A DNA stretch of 36,047 nucleotides from Parvibaculum sp. GTDB lineage: Bacteria; Pseudomonadota; Alphaproteobacteria; Parvibaculales; Parvibaculaceae. Positions within the stretch are counted from its first letter, which is position 1. Every line of letters starts with the position of its first letter. Of this stretch, positions 6,986-14,553 are shown piece after piece. The position numbers were made by a program, and so were the translations under genes. Under the pieces are notes generated by a model. The model was not told the DNA's origin, ran no database searches, and saw only the letters and a list, made by a program, of their open reading frames with translations. Where the stretch lies: positions 1-36,047 of the forward strand of contig JAUSLL010000116.1 of assembly GCA_030649335.1 (NCBI GenBank), given 5' to 3'.

Positions 6986-8614
6986 ATGAGCATGACAGAC
7001 GAAAAGGGCCGATTGCGCGCCCGCGCCATGCTGCGGCTCGCGCGCCAGTGGTGGCAGCGCAAATATGTGGCCGACGTCGAGCATGAAGCTGTGGAGCAAC
7101 AGGTTCGCGCCGAGGGGCGGCTGACATCGCGCTACACGTTCATGGTGACGATGTCCTGCGCCATTGCCATGCTCGGCCTGCTGCTGTCGTCACCTGCTGT
7201 TGTCATCGGCGCGATGCTGATTTCGCCGCTGATGGCGCCGATCATGTCTTTGGGATTTTCGCTCTGCGTGCTCGACGCGCGACAAATGCGCAAGGCGCTT
7301 GAAGGGCTCGTCATCGGTATTGTGACGGCGCTGGCGATCTCTTTCATCATTGTGCGCCTGTCGCCGCTGACCGATGCGACGCCGGAAATTCTGGCGCGCA
7401 CGCAACCCAATCTGTTCGATCTTCTGGTCGCGATCTTTTCCGGCCTTGCAGGCGGCTACGCTGTCATCAAGCGCAAGGGCGAGGCCATTGTCGGTGTGGC
7501 CATTGCCACGGCGCTGATGCCGCCGCTCGCCGTTGTCGGCTTCGGCCTTGCGACCGGCAATATGATGATCGCCAAGGGCGCGTTCATGCTGTTCATGACG
7601 AACCTGCTGGCGATCTCGCTGAGCGTGACGCTGCTTGCGAAATTCTACGGCTTTTCGAGCGGACAGGGGCGCATTCACACGGCCTGGCAATTGGCGTTGA
7701 TCGTTACGGTTTTCGGCGTGCTGTCGCTGCCGCTCGGCGTCGCGCTCAAGAACATCGCCTATCAATCCTACATCACCAAGGTGGCGCAGAATACGATTGC
7801 CGATTATTTCGGTGCGAACAAAGTGCGCATCTCGATTTTCAAGATCAATTTCGCACGCGAGGACGGACCGCTGATCGATACGGTGGTGCTGACGTCGGAA
7901 TATCACGACCGCGCCCAGAGCGAGCTGACCACGGCCCTGCGCGAAAAGACCGGCAGCGATATCGATCTGTCGCTTGATCAGGTGGTGGTGGCGCATGAAA
8001 TGATTGCCGCGCCCGCCCTGCCGCAGGCCAACAACACGATCGCGCCGCAGGCGGTGGCTGTTGTGACACAACGTTCGCGTGCCGACGAAATGACGGCATC
8101 GCTGCAACAGGCCGTGTTTTTTCCGGTCGAATATATCCGCGTTGACGTACCTACACGGCTGGCGATCATCTATGCCAAGCCCGCCAAGGGCGTGAGCATT
8201 GCGACGCTGCATCAATTTGAAGCGAGCCTTGCGGCGCGTTACCCCGACTGGGTTGTCCGTGTGGTGCCGCATGTGCAGGCGCTGCCACCGGTGACATATG
8301 AAACCGGTGCGGAGACGCCGAACGAAGACGGCATGGAGCGGCTCGACGATATTATCTGGACGTTGTTGCGCTGGGATGTGGGCAATGTGGAAGTCGTCGG
8401 CTTTGCCAGCACAAGGGGCGAGCTTTCACGTTTTGACAATACGTCGCTCGCCTATCGCCGTGCGAAATGGGTGCGGGCGAAATTGCTCGATGTCAAAATC
8501 GTCAGTGCGCCGCGCGCGGAATATCGCAGCTTCCGCCAGCGCGACGACGAAGAAGAATATGGCATCAACCGCTTTCAGCGCGTGGATGTGCGCCCGATGC
8601 CGCTGGACGACTGA
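6986..8614 (+). CDS. DUF389 family multi-pass membrane protein with a C-terminal soluble domain
   Basis: 542 residues from the ATG at 6986, with AGGA 12 bases upstream; a TTG at 6974 abuts that AGGA and is unlikely. About residues 45-260 hold six or so membrane helices with the DUF389 hallmarks PAVVIGAMLISPLMAPIMSLGFSL and GVAIATALMPPLAVVGFGLATGN. The central part (about 270-440) is soluble. The last 100 residues (DVGNVEVVGFAST, then LAYRRAKWVRAKLLD) have the rhythm of an OmpA-like peptidoglycan-binding domain. The role of DUF389 proteins is not established. The 3' end overlaps the convergent symporter gene by 40 bases. Confidence 0.85.
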   Translation: MSMTDEKGRLRARAMLRLARQWWQRKYVADVEHEAVEQQVRAEGRLTSRYTFMVTMSCAIAMLGLLLSSPAVVIGAMLISPLMAPIMSLGFSLCVLDARQMRKALEGLVIGIVTALAISFIIVRLSPLTDATPEILARTQPNLFDLLVAIFSGLAGGYAVIKRKGEAIVGVAIATALMPPLAVVGFGLATGNMMIAKGAFMLFMTNLLAISLSVTLLAKFYGFSSGQGRIHTAWQLALIVTVFGVLSLPLGVALKNIAYQSYITKVAQNTIADYFGANKVRISIFKINFAREDGPLIDTVVLTSEYHDRAQSELTTALREKTGSDIDLSLDQVVVAHEMIAAPALPQANNTIAPQAVAVVTQRSRADEMTASLQQAVFFPVEYIRVDVPTRLAIIYAKPAKGVSIATLHQFEASLAARYPDWVVRVVPHVQALPPVTYETGAETPNEDGMERLDDIIWTLLRWDVGNVEVVGFASTRGELSRFDNTSLAYRRAKWVRAKLLDVKIVSAPRAEYRSFRQRDDEEEYGINRFQRVDVRPMPLDD

Positions 8615-10029
8615 GCGAAGCTTGCCGCTTTGCCGGGCGTCATGACAGCAGACATCAGCAAGCCGACCGCAAGACCGGCCAACATGCCGGGCATGCCTTC
8701 GTAGATCATGCCCTGCAGGCCTGCCTGACGCCACGCGAGTGCGACGCCGACACCGACAATCATCATCACGATGGCGGTGACTTCATTGACACGGCGACCC
8801 AGCGCCAGAAGCGCTAGCATGGGCCCGAAGGCCACGGCCAGCGTTGACCAAGACAAGATCACAAGATCGAACACGCTGCTGCTGCCGCGCAGCGCGATGA
8901 ACAGCGCAAGACCCGTGACGCTGGCGGTTGCGATTTTCAGCATCCAGGGCTTTTCCAGCCGGTCACGCGCAAGGTCATGGGTGATGGCGGCAGAACAGCT
9001 CAGCACGAGCGAATCTGCTGTGGACATGGTGGCGGCGAAAATGCCTGCGAGCACGACACCGACGAGCACCGGCGGCAGAAGCTCAACGGCCAGCGTGGGC
9101 AATGCCAGCTCCGGATCGAGTCCGCCGAGTTCGGGCAGGTAGAGACGCGACAACATGCCAACACCTGTGGCGAGCGCATAGAAGATGATGAAGAAGGAAT
9201 AGTACCAAACCCTAGCGGCACGCATGCTTTCCGGTTTGTCCAATGCCATGAAACGCACCATGACATGGGGCTGGCCGATGACGCTGAGACCGGCAAACAT
9301 CCAGCCGACGATGAAAAGCAGAAGGCCCGCGATGCCGGGCATCACCATGTCGGGTGGCGTCAAATCAAGATAATCGGGTACGGCGCGCCATGCCTCGATG
9401 ACTGCATCCACGCCGCCGAGACCGGCAACGCCCGCAACGAGCAGCATGGTCATGGCCGCAAGCATTACCACGCTCTGCGCCACATCTGTCCAGATGGAGG
9501 CGCGGATGCCACCGGCGCTGCTATAGGCGAGCACCATGAGCGCCACAATCCATGCGCCGGTCGATTGTTCCCAACCGAGCACGCCATGCAAAGCTTTGCC
9601 GCCGGCGGCGATCTGCGCGGCGGAGTAAGAACCCAGAAAAATGACCGTGATGATCGCAGCCATGCGCCGCCAAACGGGCATATCACCGCCCGACCATTTG
9701 GCGAGAACAGCACCGAACGAGGCTTCGCCGGTGCGTTCCGTGGCTTGTCGCAATTTTTTATGAATGAAGAGCGAGGCGAGAAAGTCGCCGAGAATCCAAC
9801 CGAACATCAACCAGATCGATGCCAGACCCGCGACATAGGTATAGCCGATGACGCCGATGAACATGTAGCCGCTGTTATTCGTCGCCACGGCGGACAGGCC
9901 CGCCATCGAAGGTTTCACGCCACTGCTCGCCAGATAGTAATCCTTGCGAGAATTGTCTGCGCGAAATACCGATGCGAGCCCTATACCGAGGAACAGGGTG
10001 AGAAAGAATAGAAAACTAGCAATGATCAT
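8575..10029 (-). CDS. sodium:solute symporter (SSS family), linked to ectoine genes
   Basis: 484 residues with about 13 hydrophobic helices and SSS-family signatures: SGVKPSMAGLSAVATNNSGYMFIGVIG near the start, a helix with GAWIVALMVLAYSSAGGIRASIWTD, and the sodium-site helix AGIFAATMSTADSLVLSCSAA. It resembles PutP-like sodium/proline and osmolyte carriers. The gene begins inside the stop codon of the aspartokinase gene (TGATG), so it belongs to the ectoine operon and probably imports ectoine or another compatible solute. SSS-type ectoine importers have been reported beside ect genes elsewhere, but its substrate here is inferred from context. The tail overlaps the DUF389 gene by 40 bases. 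Confidence 0.88.
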   Translation of the reverse strand: MIIASFLFFLTLFLGIGLASVFRADNSRKDYYLASSGVKPSMAGLSAVATNNSGYMFIGVIGYTYVAGLASIWLMFGWILGDFLASLFIHKKLRQATERTGEASFGAVLAKWSGGDMPVWRRMAAIITVIFLGSYSAAQIAAGGKALHGVLGWEQSTGAWIVALMVLAYSSAGGIRASIWTDVAQSVVMLAAMTMLLVAGVAGLGGVDAVIEAWRAVPDYLDLTPPDMVMPGIAGLLLFIVGWMFAGLSVIGQPHVMVRFMALDKPESMRAARVWYYSFFIIFYALATGVGMLSRLYLPELGGLDPELALPTLAVELLPPVLVGVVLAGIFAATMSTADSLVLSCSAAITHDLARDRLEKPWMLKIATASVTGLALFIALRGSSSVFDLVILSWSTLAVAFGPMLALLALGRRVNEVTAIVMMIVGVGVALAWRQAGLQGMIYEGMPGMLAGLAVGLLMSAVMTPGKAASFAQSSSGIGRTSTR

Positions 10030-11471
10030 CAGGCTGCTTTGCTTTTCTCTGAAGTTTTATCCTGCTGCATAATGAGCGCGTCATGGAGCACGCGCACGGC
10101 AGCGTCGAAACTTTTGGGATCGATGAGGAATTGCACATCGACATTGCGGATCTGATATTGCATGCCCATCACTTCGATGCCCGCCTCGTGAAGCGCGGTG
10201 AGCGCCTCGGCGACGAGACCCGGCTTTGAAATATCGCTGCCGATGACGGAAACCATCGCCACCGTCTGGCCGGTGATGGTGGCATTGGGGAAACGCTTTT
10301 CTAGATCAGCCACGACGCGGCGCACCAATGCGGATTTCGCCGCCAGATAATGCGTGATCGTATTGGCGTTCGACGCTTTCGACACGATCCACGCTTTGTG
10401 GCGCGTCAGTGTTTCGAGAATCTCGGTGTCGAAGCCTTTGACGCCGACCATGTCCTGCTCAAAAAACTGCAGGGCACAGAGCGAACGGATGCCGGTGATG
10501 ATTTCGACACGCGGCTTGTCCGACACATAGTCGCTGCAGATGAGCGTGCCGCCGTCTTCGCGGTCGAACGTGTTGCGGACGCGGAGCGAGATGCCCGCCT
10601 GACGCAGACCCTGACCAGCGCCGGGATGGACAGCTTCCATGCCGAGGTTTGCAAGCTGGTCGGCAACATCGTAATTGGTGCGACCGATTTTGCGGGCTTT
10701 GTCTGTGCCGACGAGGCGCGGGTCGGCTGACGAGAGATGAAACTCTTTGTGGATAATGGCTTCGCGCGCTGACGACAACACCGCAAGACGCGAGAAAATG
10801 ATTTCAGAATAGCCACGATCATAGCGGCGAACCGTACCGGCCTTACTCGCCGCATAGCCGGTGATAATCGGAAGCGTCGTTTCGACGTCGATGGTTTCGA
10901 GGGCGGCTGAAATGCGCTCGTCCAGCGTAGGCGTTTCGCTATCGCCCCAGCCGGTGAGATCGACGAAGACGGCGTTGACGCCACGGTCGCGCAGCAGAAG
11001 GGCAGTTGAATGGGCACTATGCGCCTCACCCAGACCTGACAACATTTCGCGGATCGTTGCCAAAGGCTCCGTCAGCAGAAACTGGCCGTGGGCCCGCAAC
11101 CGGTCGAGATCTTCAAGGCAGGTGCGCATGGTGTCGATGCGATCGTCAACGAATTGATTGGCCTCGATGCAGCTTGCCGAGACCGTGAACATTTCATTGT
11201 TGCGCGAGCGCATGGCGGCACGCACATCGTCAAGGGCTGCCGACCAATCGGCGTCCGGTTCGTCGGATACGAATTGGGCGAAGACACCCGCTTCGCCGTT
11301 TTTCTTATGTTCAAGCAGCAGGTCGGTGATGCCCGCAAAAGCGGAGACGACGAACATGCGGCGATAAAGATCAGCGCCTGTGCGGCCACCGATCAGAACA
11401 TTGTCGAAAACCGTTCGGGTGGCAGCCATCGAGGTGCCGCCGATTTTTTCGACGCTATGGAGTTCGGTCAT
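10029..11471 (-). CDS. ask: ectoine-specific aspartate kinase (Ask_Ect)
   Basis: 480 residues. The N-terminal VEKIGGTSM matches the lysine-containing nucleotide-binding motif of aspartokinases, in the KIGGTSM form common in the ectoine-linked branch. The kinase domain runs to about residue 310 and includes LRVRNTFDREDGGTLI. It is followed by two ACT-like regulatory regions (VGVKGFDTEILETL and TVAMVSVIGSDISKPGLVAEAL). It phosphorylates aspartate to supply aspartate semialdehyde for ectoine, and a dedicated copy is thought to escape lysine/threonine feedback. AGGA lies 5 bases before the ATG. It follows ectC by 30 bases and is coupled to the symporter gene downstream. Confidence 0.93.
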   Translation of the reverse strand: MTELHSVEKIGGTSMAATRTVFDNVLIGGRTGADLYRRMFVVSAFAGITDLLLEHKKNGEAGVFAQFVSDEPDADWSAALDDVRAAMRSRNNEMFTVSASCIEANQFVDDRIDTMRTCLEDLDRLRAHGQFLLTEPLATIREMLSGLGEAHSAHSTALLLRDRGVNAVFVDLTGWGDSETPTLDERISAALETIDVETTLPIITGYAASKAGTVRRYDRGYSEIIFSRLAVLSSAREAIIHKEFHLSSADPRLVGTDKARKIGRTNYDVADQLANLGMEAVHPGAGQGLRQAGISLRVRNTFDREDGGTLICSDYVSDKPRVEIITGIRSLCALQFFEQDMVGVKGFDTEILETLTRHKAWIVSKASNANTITHYLAAKSALVRRVVADLEKRFPNATITGQTVAMVSVIGSDISKPGLVAEALTALHEAGIEVMGMQYQIRNVDVQFLIDPKSFDAAVRVLHDALIMQQDKTSEKSKAA

Positions 11472-11501
11472 TTGTGTCCTGTGGATTATCGCGCGGCGGT
11501 C

Positions 11502-11915
11502 TCAGTTCGCGGGCGCGGGAACTTTTACTAAATCGGGGTCGGCCGGATAAGCACCGCTTTTGTCATGCACTTCGTGACCGGTGACCGGCGGATTGAAGAC
11601 GCAGGCCGTGATGATGTCGGTGCGGGGGCGGACGATGTGCTTATCGTGCGCGTTGAGCGCATAGAGTTTGCCGGGGCTCAGCTCATGCGTTTTGCCTGTG
11701 CCGAGATCCTCAATCGAGCCTTCGCCCGAAATGACAAAAACCGACTCAAGATGGTTTTTGTAATGCATGTGGATTTCGGTGCCGGCATAGAGCGTGGTGA
11801 TGTGGAAGGAAAAGCCCATGCCATCATCCTTCAAAAGGATGCGCGCACTTTCCCATTGATCGGCAACCACATTTTTATCGGTGCCGCGAATTTCGGCGAG
11901 ATCACGTATCAGCAT
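11502..11915 (-). CDS. ectC: L-ectoine synthase
   Basis: 137 residues, the full length for EctC, a cupin-fold cyclase of the cytoplasm. It removes water from N-gamma-acetyl-2,4-diaminobutyrate to close the ectoine ring. The metal ligands known from EctC structures are all present at the expected positions: Glu57 (NHLESVF), Tyr85 (GKLYALN) and His93 (HDKHIVRP). The N terminus MLIRDL and the segment [21 protein letters not shown] are characteristic. It follows ectB by 11 bases. No ectoine hydroxylase (ectD) is found here, so the cell may make only ectoine from this locus. Confidence 0.97.
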   Translation of the reverse strand: MLIRDLAEIRGTDKNVVADQWESARILLKDDGMGFSFHITTLYAGTEIHMHYKNHLESVFVISGEGSIEDLGTGKTHELSPGKLYALNAHDKHIVRPRTDIITACVFNPPVTGHEVHDKSGAYPADPDLVKVPAPAN

Positions 11916-11926
11916 ATTGGTCTCCC

Positions 11927-13231
11927 TTAATCAGCTGCAACAACGAACGGCGGGGCAAGCGCAAGACGGACACAGGCCTCGACAATGTCGAGACCGACGA
12001 CCAGCACATCATCGTCGATGACCAGCGGGGCCAGCACTTTGACGATTTCGTCGTGTGCACCACTGGTTTCAATGATGAGGCCGCGCTCAAATGACGCCTT
12101 GGTGACGCGGCGGGCGGCTTCGGCGGTTTTCATGTCGAGGCCGCGCATCATGCCGCGACCGCGTGTGTCGAGACCATGTTCGGTAGCCATCGCGTCGAGC
12201 CTTTTGGCGAGATAGTCACCGCGACGGGCTACGTCTTTTTCAAAGGCATCATCCGTCCAGAAATGCTTGAGCGCGGCAGTGGCCGTGACGAAGGCGTGGT
12301 TGTTGCCACGGAAGGTGCCGTTGTGTTCGCCGGGCGACCACTGGTCGAGCTCCGGGCTGAACAATGTCAGCGCAAAGGGAAGACCCATGCCGGAGAGCGA
12401 TTTGGCCAGCGTGACAATGTCGGGCTTGAGGCCTGCTTCTTCAAAGCTGAAGAAACCGCCTGTACGACCGCAACCTGCCTGAATGTCATCGACGATGAGC
12501 AATGCGCCGTGACGCTTGGCGATCTCGGCGATCTGACGCAACCATTCCGGCGAAGCGACATTCAAGCCACCTTCACCCTGCAATGTTTCGAGGATGATGG
12601 CGGCGGGCTTATCGAGACCACTTGAAGGATCTGACAGGCGCTGCTCAAGAAGGTCTGCCGTGTTCACCTCAGGACCATAGTAGCCGTCATAAGGCTCGTG
12701 GCTGACATGATTGAGCGGCACGCCAGCGCCCATGCGCTTGCCTTCGTTGCCCGTGCAGGCGAGTGCGCCGAGCGTCATGCCGTGGAAACCATTGGTGAAG
12801 GCGATGACTTTTTCGCGGCCTGTGATCTTGCGCGCGAGTTTCAGCGCCGCCTCAACGGCGTTGGTACCGGTCGGGCCGGTGAACATGGCACGGTAATCCA
12901 AACCACGGGGCTTCAAGATCAGCGTTTCGAACGTGTTCAGGAATTCGCCCTTGGCTTTGGTGTGCAAATCCAGACCATGAGTGATGCCATCGGCCGTGAT
13001 GTAATCAATGAGCGCCTGCTTCAGCAGCGGATGATTATGGCCATAGTTGAGCGTCGAGCAGCCGGACAGGAAGTCGAGATAGCGACCGCCGTTTTCGTCA
13101 TACATCCAGACGCCTTCGGCGCGGTTGAACAGGCGCGGCATGGAGCGCGCGTAAGAACGGACTTTCGATTCACGACGTTCGTAAATCGCCATGTCGGGCA
13201 AAGATCGGGTCGGGCTCGGGGTGAGTGTCAT
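11927..13231 (-). CDS. ectB: diaminobutyrate--2-oxoglutarate transaminase
   Basis: 434 residues, class III PLP aminotransferase fold. Lys277 in [14 protein letters not shown] is the expected Schiff-base lysine. The cofactor-binding segments [16 protein letters not shown] and [15 protein letters not shown] are intact. It converts aspartate semialdehyde to 2,4-diaminobutyrate using glutamate as amino donor, the first committed step of ectoine synthesis. The start at 13231 shares an ATGA overlap with the ectA stop and has GGAGG four bases upstream inside ectA. A later ATG (MAIYERR) matches where some homologues begin but has no ribosome binding site. Confidence 0.96.
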   Translation of the reverse strand: MTLTPSPTRSLPDMAIYERRESKVRSYARSMPRLFNRAEGVWMYDENGGRYLDFLSGCSTLNYGHNHPLLKQALIDYITADGITHGLDLHTKAKGEFLNTFETLILKPRGLDYRAMFTGPTGTNAVEAALKLARKITGREKVIAFTNGFHGMTLGALACTGNEGKRMGAGVPLNHVSHEPYDGYYGPEVNTADLLEQRLSDPSSGLDKPAAIILETLQGEGGLNVASPEWLRQIAEIAKRHGALLIVDDIQAGCGRTGGFFSFEEAGLKPDIVTLAKSLSGMGLPFALTLFSPELDQWSPGEHNGTFRGNNHAFVTATAALKHFWTDDAFEKDVARRGDYLAKRLDAMATEHGLDTRGRGMMRGLDMKTAEAARRVTKASFERGLIIETSGAHDEIVKVLAPLVIDDDVLVVGLDIVEACVRLALAPPFVVAAD

Positions 13232-13806
13232 ACTGCCTCCAGGTCGGCCTCTGTGGCCTCGATTGAATGGGCGCGCTGGCTGAGGGGTCCGATGGTGACC
13301 AGATACTCAGTCGCGTGGGCGCCCGCAAAATGGGCTTCGCGCTCGAAATGCGGCGCTTGGTGAAGCTGTGCGGAACGATGGCGCGCGAAGGACTTGAAGA
13401 GGCCCCAGGACGCGGCATTGTCTTTGGTGATCGTCGTCGTGAGCCGCAGCGCATCACGCGCGGCGCGGCGTGTCAGAATGTGGTCGAGCATGCGCCGAGC
13501 GAGGCCAAGGCCACGGGCTTCCGGCGCGACCGCCACCTGCCAGACGAAAATCGCATCCGGCTGTGCGGGCGGGCGATAGGCCGAAATCCAGCCCATGAGC
13601 GTCGCCCGGCCATCTGTCTCCATGCGCTCGGCCAGCACACATGTGTCGGCGAAATGGCTGCATTGCAGGAGATTGGCGTAGGCCGAATTGGTGTCGAGCG
13701 GGGGTGAAGCCGCGATCAGGGCCGTGACAGCCGGGCCATCCGCCGGTGTGGGCGCTCTGAAACGGATATTGTCTGATGTCGTCTTATTGTCAGGGGCATA
13801 CGAAAT
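13228..13806 (-). CDS. ectA: diaminobutyrate acetyltransferase, apparent ATT start
   Basis: 192 residues if translation starts at the ATT at 13806-13804. This is a GNAT-fold acetyltransferase. The N-terminal part (IRFRAPTPADGPAVTALIAASPPLDTN) and the acetyl-CoA loop VAPEARGLGLARRML are typical of EctA, which acetylates the gamma amino group of 2,4-diaminobutyrate. No in-frame ATG, GTG or TTG exists between the upstream stop near 13870 and a GTG at 13638. Starting at that GTG would delete about 56 conserved residues. A strong GGAGGA at 13819-13814 is 7 bases before the ATT. The alternative is one missing base in the CCCC run at 13793-13796, which would restore an ATG at 13799. First gene of the ectABC-ask-symporter operon. 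Confidence 0.88.
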   Translation of the reverse strand: MSYAPDNKTTSDNIRFRAPTPADGPAVTALIAASPPLDTNSAYANLLQCSHFADTCVLAERMETDGRATLMGWISAYRPPAQPDAIFVWQVAVAPEARGLGLARRMLDHILTRRAARDALRLTTTITKDNAASWGLFKSFARHRSAQLHQAPHFEREAHFAGAHATEYLVTIGPLSQRAHSIEATEADLEAV

Positions 13807-13838
13807 TAGTTCGTCCTCCGAAGCAATTTTAAGGTGAA

Positions 13839-13853
13839 ACAGGAGTTTCCTGT
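13839..13853. promoter_or_regulatory. candidate operator in the ectA leader
   Basis: ACAGGA-GTT-TCCTGT is a perfect 6-3-6 dyad. It lies about 10-24 bases downstream of the predicted ectA transcription start and upstream of the ectA ribosome binding site. MarR-family repressors bind dyads of this kind over or just after promoters. The same bases also contain GAAAC-AGGA-GTTTC. Which element matters, and whether the EctR-like protein binds it, is inference. Confidence 0.4.
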
Positions 13854-13868
13854 CTCGATCTCGTGCAG

Positions 13869-13897
13869 CTTATAGAGGAAATAAGGCATTTTTTCAA
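13869..13897 (-). promoter_or_regulatory. sigma-70-type promoter of the ect operon
   Basis: On the minus strand TTGAAA (13897-13892) and TATAAG (13874-13869) are separated by exactly 17 bases. Each box differs from the housekeeping consensus at one position. Transcription would start near 13862, giving a leader of about 55 bases before the ATT start of ectA. This is the best-looking promoter in the window, and it is flanked by inverted repeats that could bind the divergent regulator. Confidence 0.65.
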
Positions 13898-14007
13898 CCT
13901 TGGCGGCAAAATCGGCGGTTTTCTGCGATAGAATTGCTTCGGCTGTGAAAGTTTCTCATGCTGGAAGCCGCTTGGCAGGGGGCCGGCAAAACGATACTCG
14001 TGGGGCT

Positions 14008-14493
14008 ATGGACAGGCAGATCACAGACCAGACCTTGCGGGCGCTGCGCCGCATTCTCCGCGTGACGGACCAGGGGGGCCGCAAGCTGGCGGCTGCGACC
14101 GGCCTGACGCCCTCGCAACTGATGGTTTTGCAGCAGATCGAGCGCGATGATGCGATGACGCCCAGCGCCGTGGCCACAACCCTCAAATTTGGGCAGGCGA
14201 CGGTGACCAATATCGTCGACAAGCTGGAAGCGGCAGGTTTTGCCAGACGCCAGCGAAGCGAGCGCGACAAGCGGCAGGTGCATTTGCAGGCAACAGACGC
14301 CGGCCGCGCCGTGCTCGCCCAAGCGCCTGATCTCTTGCAGGAACGCTTCCGCGACCGTTTCGAGGCACTGGAAGCCTGGGAACAGACAATGATCCTTGCC
14401 GGACTTGAACGGCTGGGGCATCTACTGGACGCAGCCGACATTGACGCCGCGCCGCTGATCGACGCAGGTATCATTGACCGCGACATAGAATAG
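14008..14493 (+). CDS. ectR: MarR-family regulator, EctR-like
   Basis: 161 residues from the ATG at 14008. The reading frame is open further upstream, but the extra residues do not resemble the family. The winged helix-turn-helix (about residues 35-105) contains LTPSQLMVLQQIERDDAMTP, the recognition helix region LKFGQATVTNIVDKLEAAGF and the wing RRQRSERDKRQVHLQATDAG. MarR-type EctR proteins repress ectABC-ask in methylotrophs. The divergent position 201 bases from ectA and the dyads between them support the same role here. The symporter-like gene downstream is 60 bases away on the same strand. Confidence 0.85.
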   Translation: MDRQITDQTLRALRRILRVTDQGGRKLAAATGLTPSQLMVLQQIERDDAMTPSAVATTLKFGQATVTNIVDKLEAAGFARRQRSERDKRQVHLQATDAGRAVLAQAPDLLQERFRDRFEALEAWEQTMILAGLERLGHLLDAADIDAAPLIDAGIIDRDIE

Positions 14494-14553
14494 ACATTTT
14501 ACCGCATTTAAACGCAGTCTCAGCACGTCCGCTGATTTTGAGGAAACGCCCGC

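Larger units (their letters stand above)
13818..13942. repeat. 11-bp inverted repeat flanking the ect promoter
   Basis: CCGAAGCAATT at 13818-13828 and its exact reverse complement AATTGCTTCGG at 13932-13942 lie 103 bases apart in the gap between ectA and the MarR-type gene. One arm sits beside the ectA ribosome binding site and the other lies upstream of the -35 box. They could be paired operators for the divergent regulator, with looping between them. Chance is possible for 11 bp but unlikely inside 200 bases. Confidence 0.45.

Noticed and set aside
7190-8272. 360-codon minus-strand open frame inside the DUF389 gene
   Set aside because: Antisense shadow with an Arg/His/Gln-rich composition and no recognisable domain, while the plus-strand frame has clear membrane motifs.
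8977-10011. 344-codon plus-strand open frame opposite the symporter gene
   Set aside because: Composition rich in His, Gly and Glu typical of antisense of membrane-helix codons; the minus-strand symporter is unmistakable.
13638-13640. GTG as the start of ectA
   Set aside because: It would remove about 56 residues, including the first conserved strand and helix of the acetyltransferase, and has no ribosome binding site; the upstream frame is clearly EctA-like.
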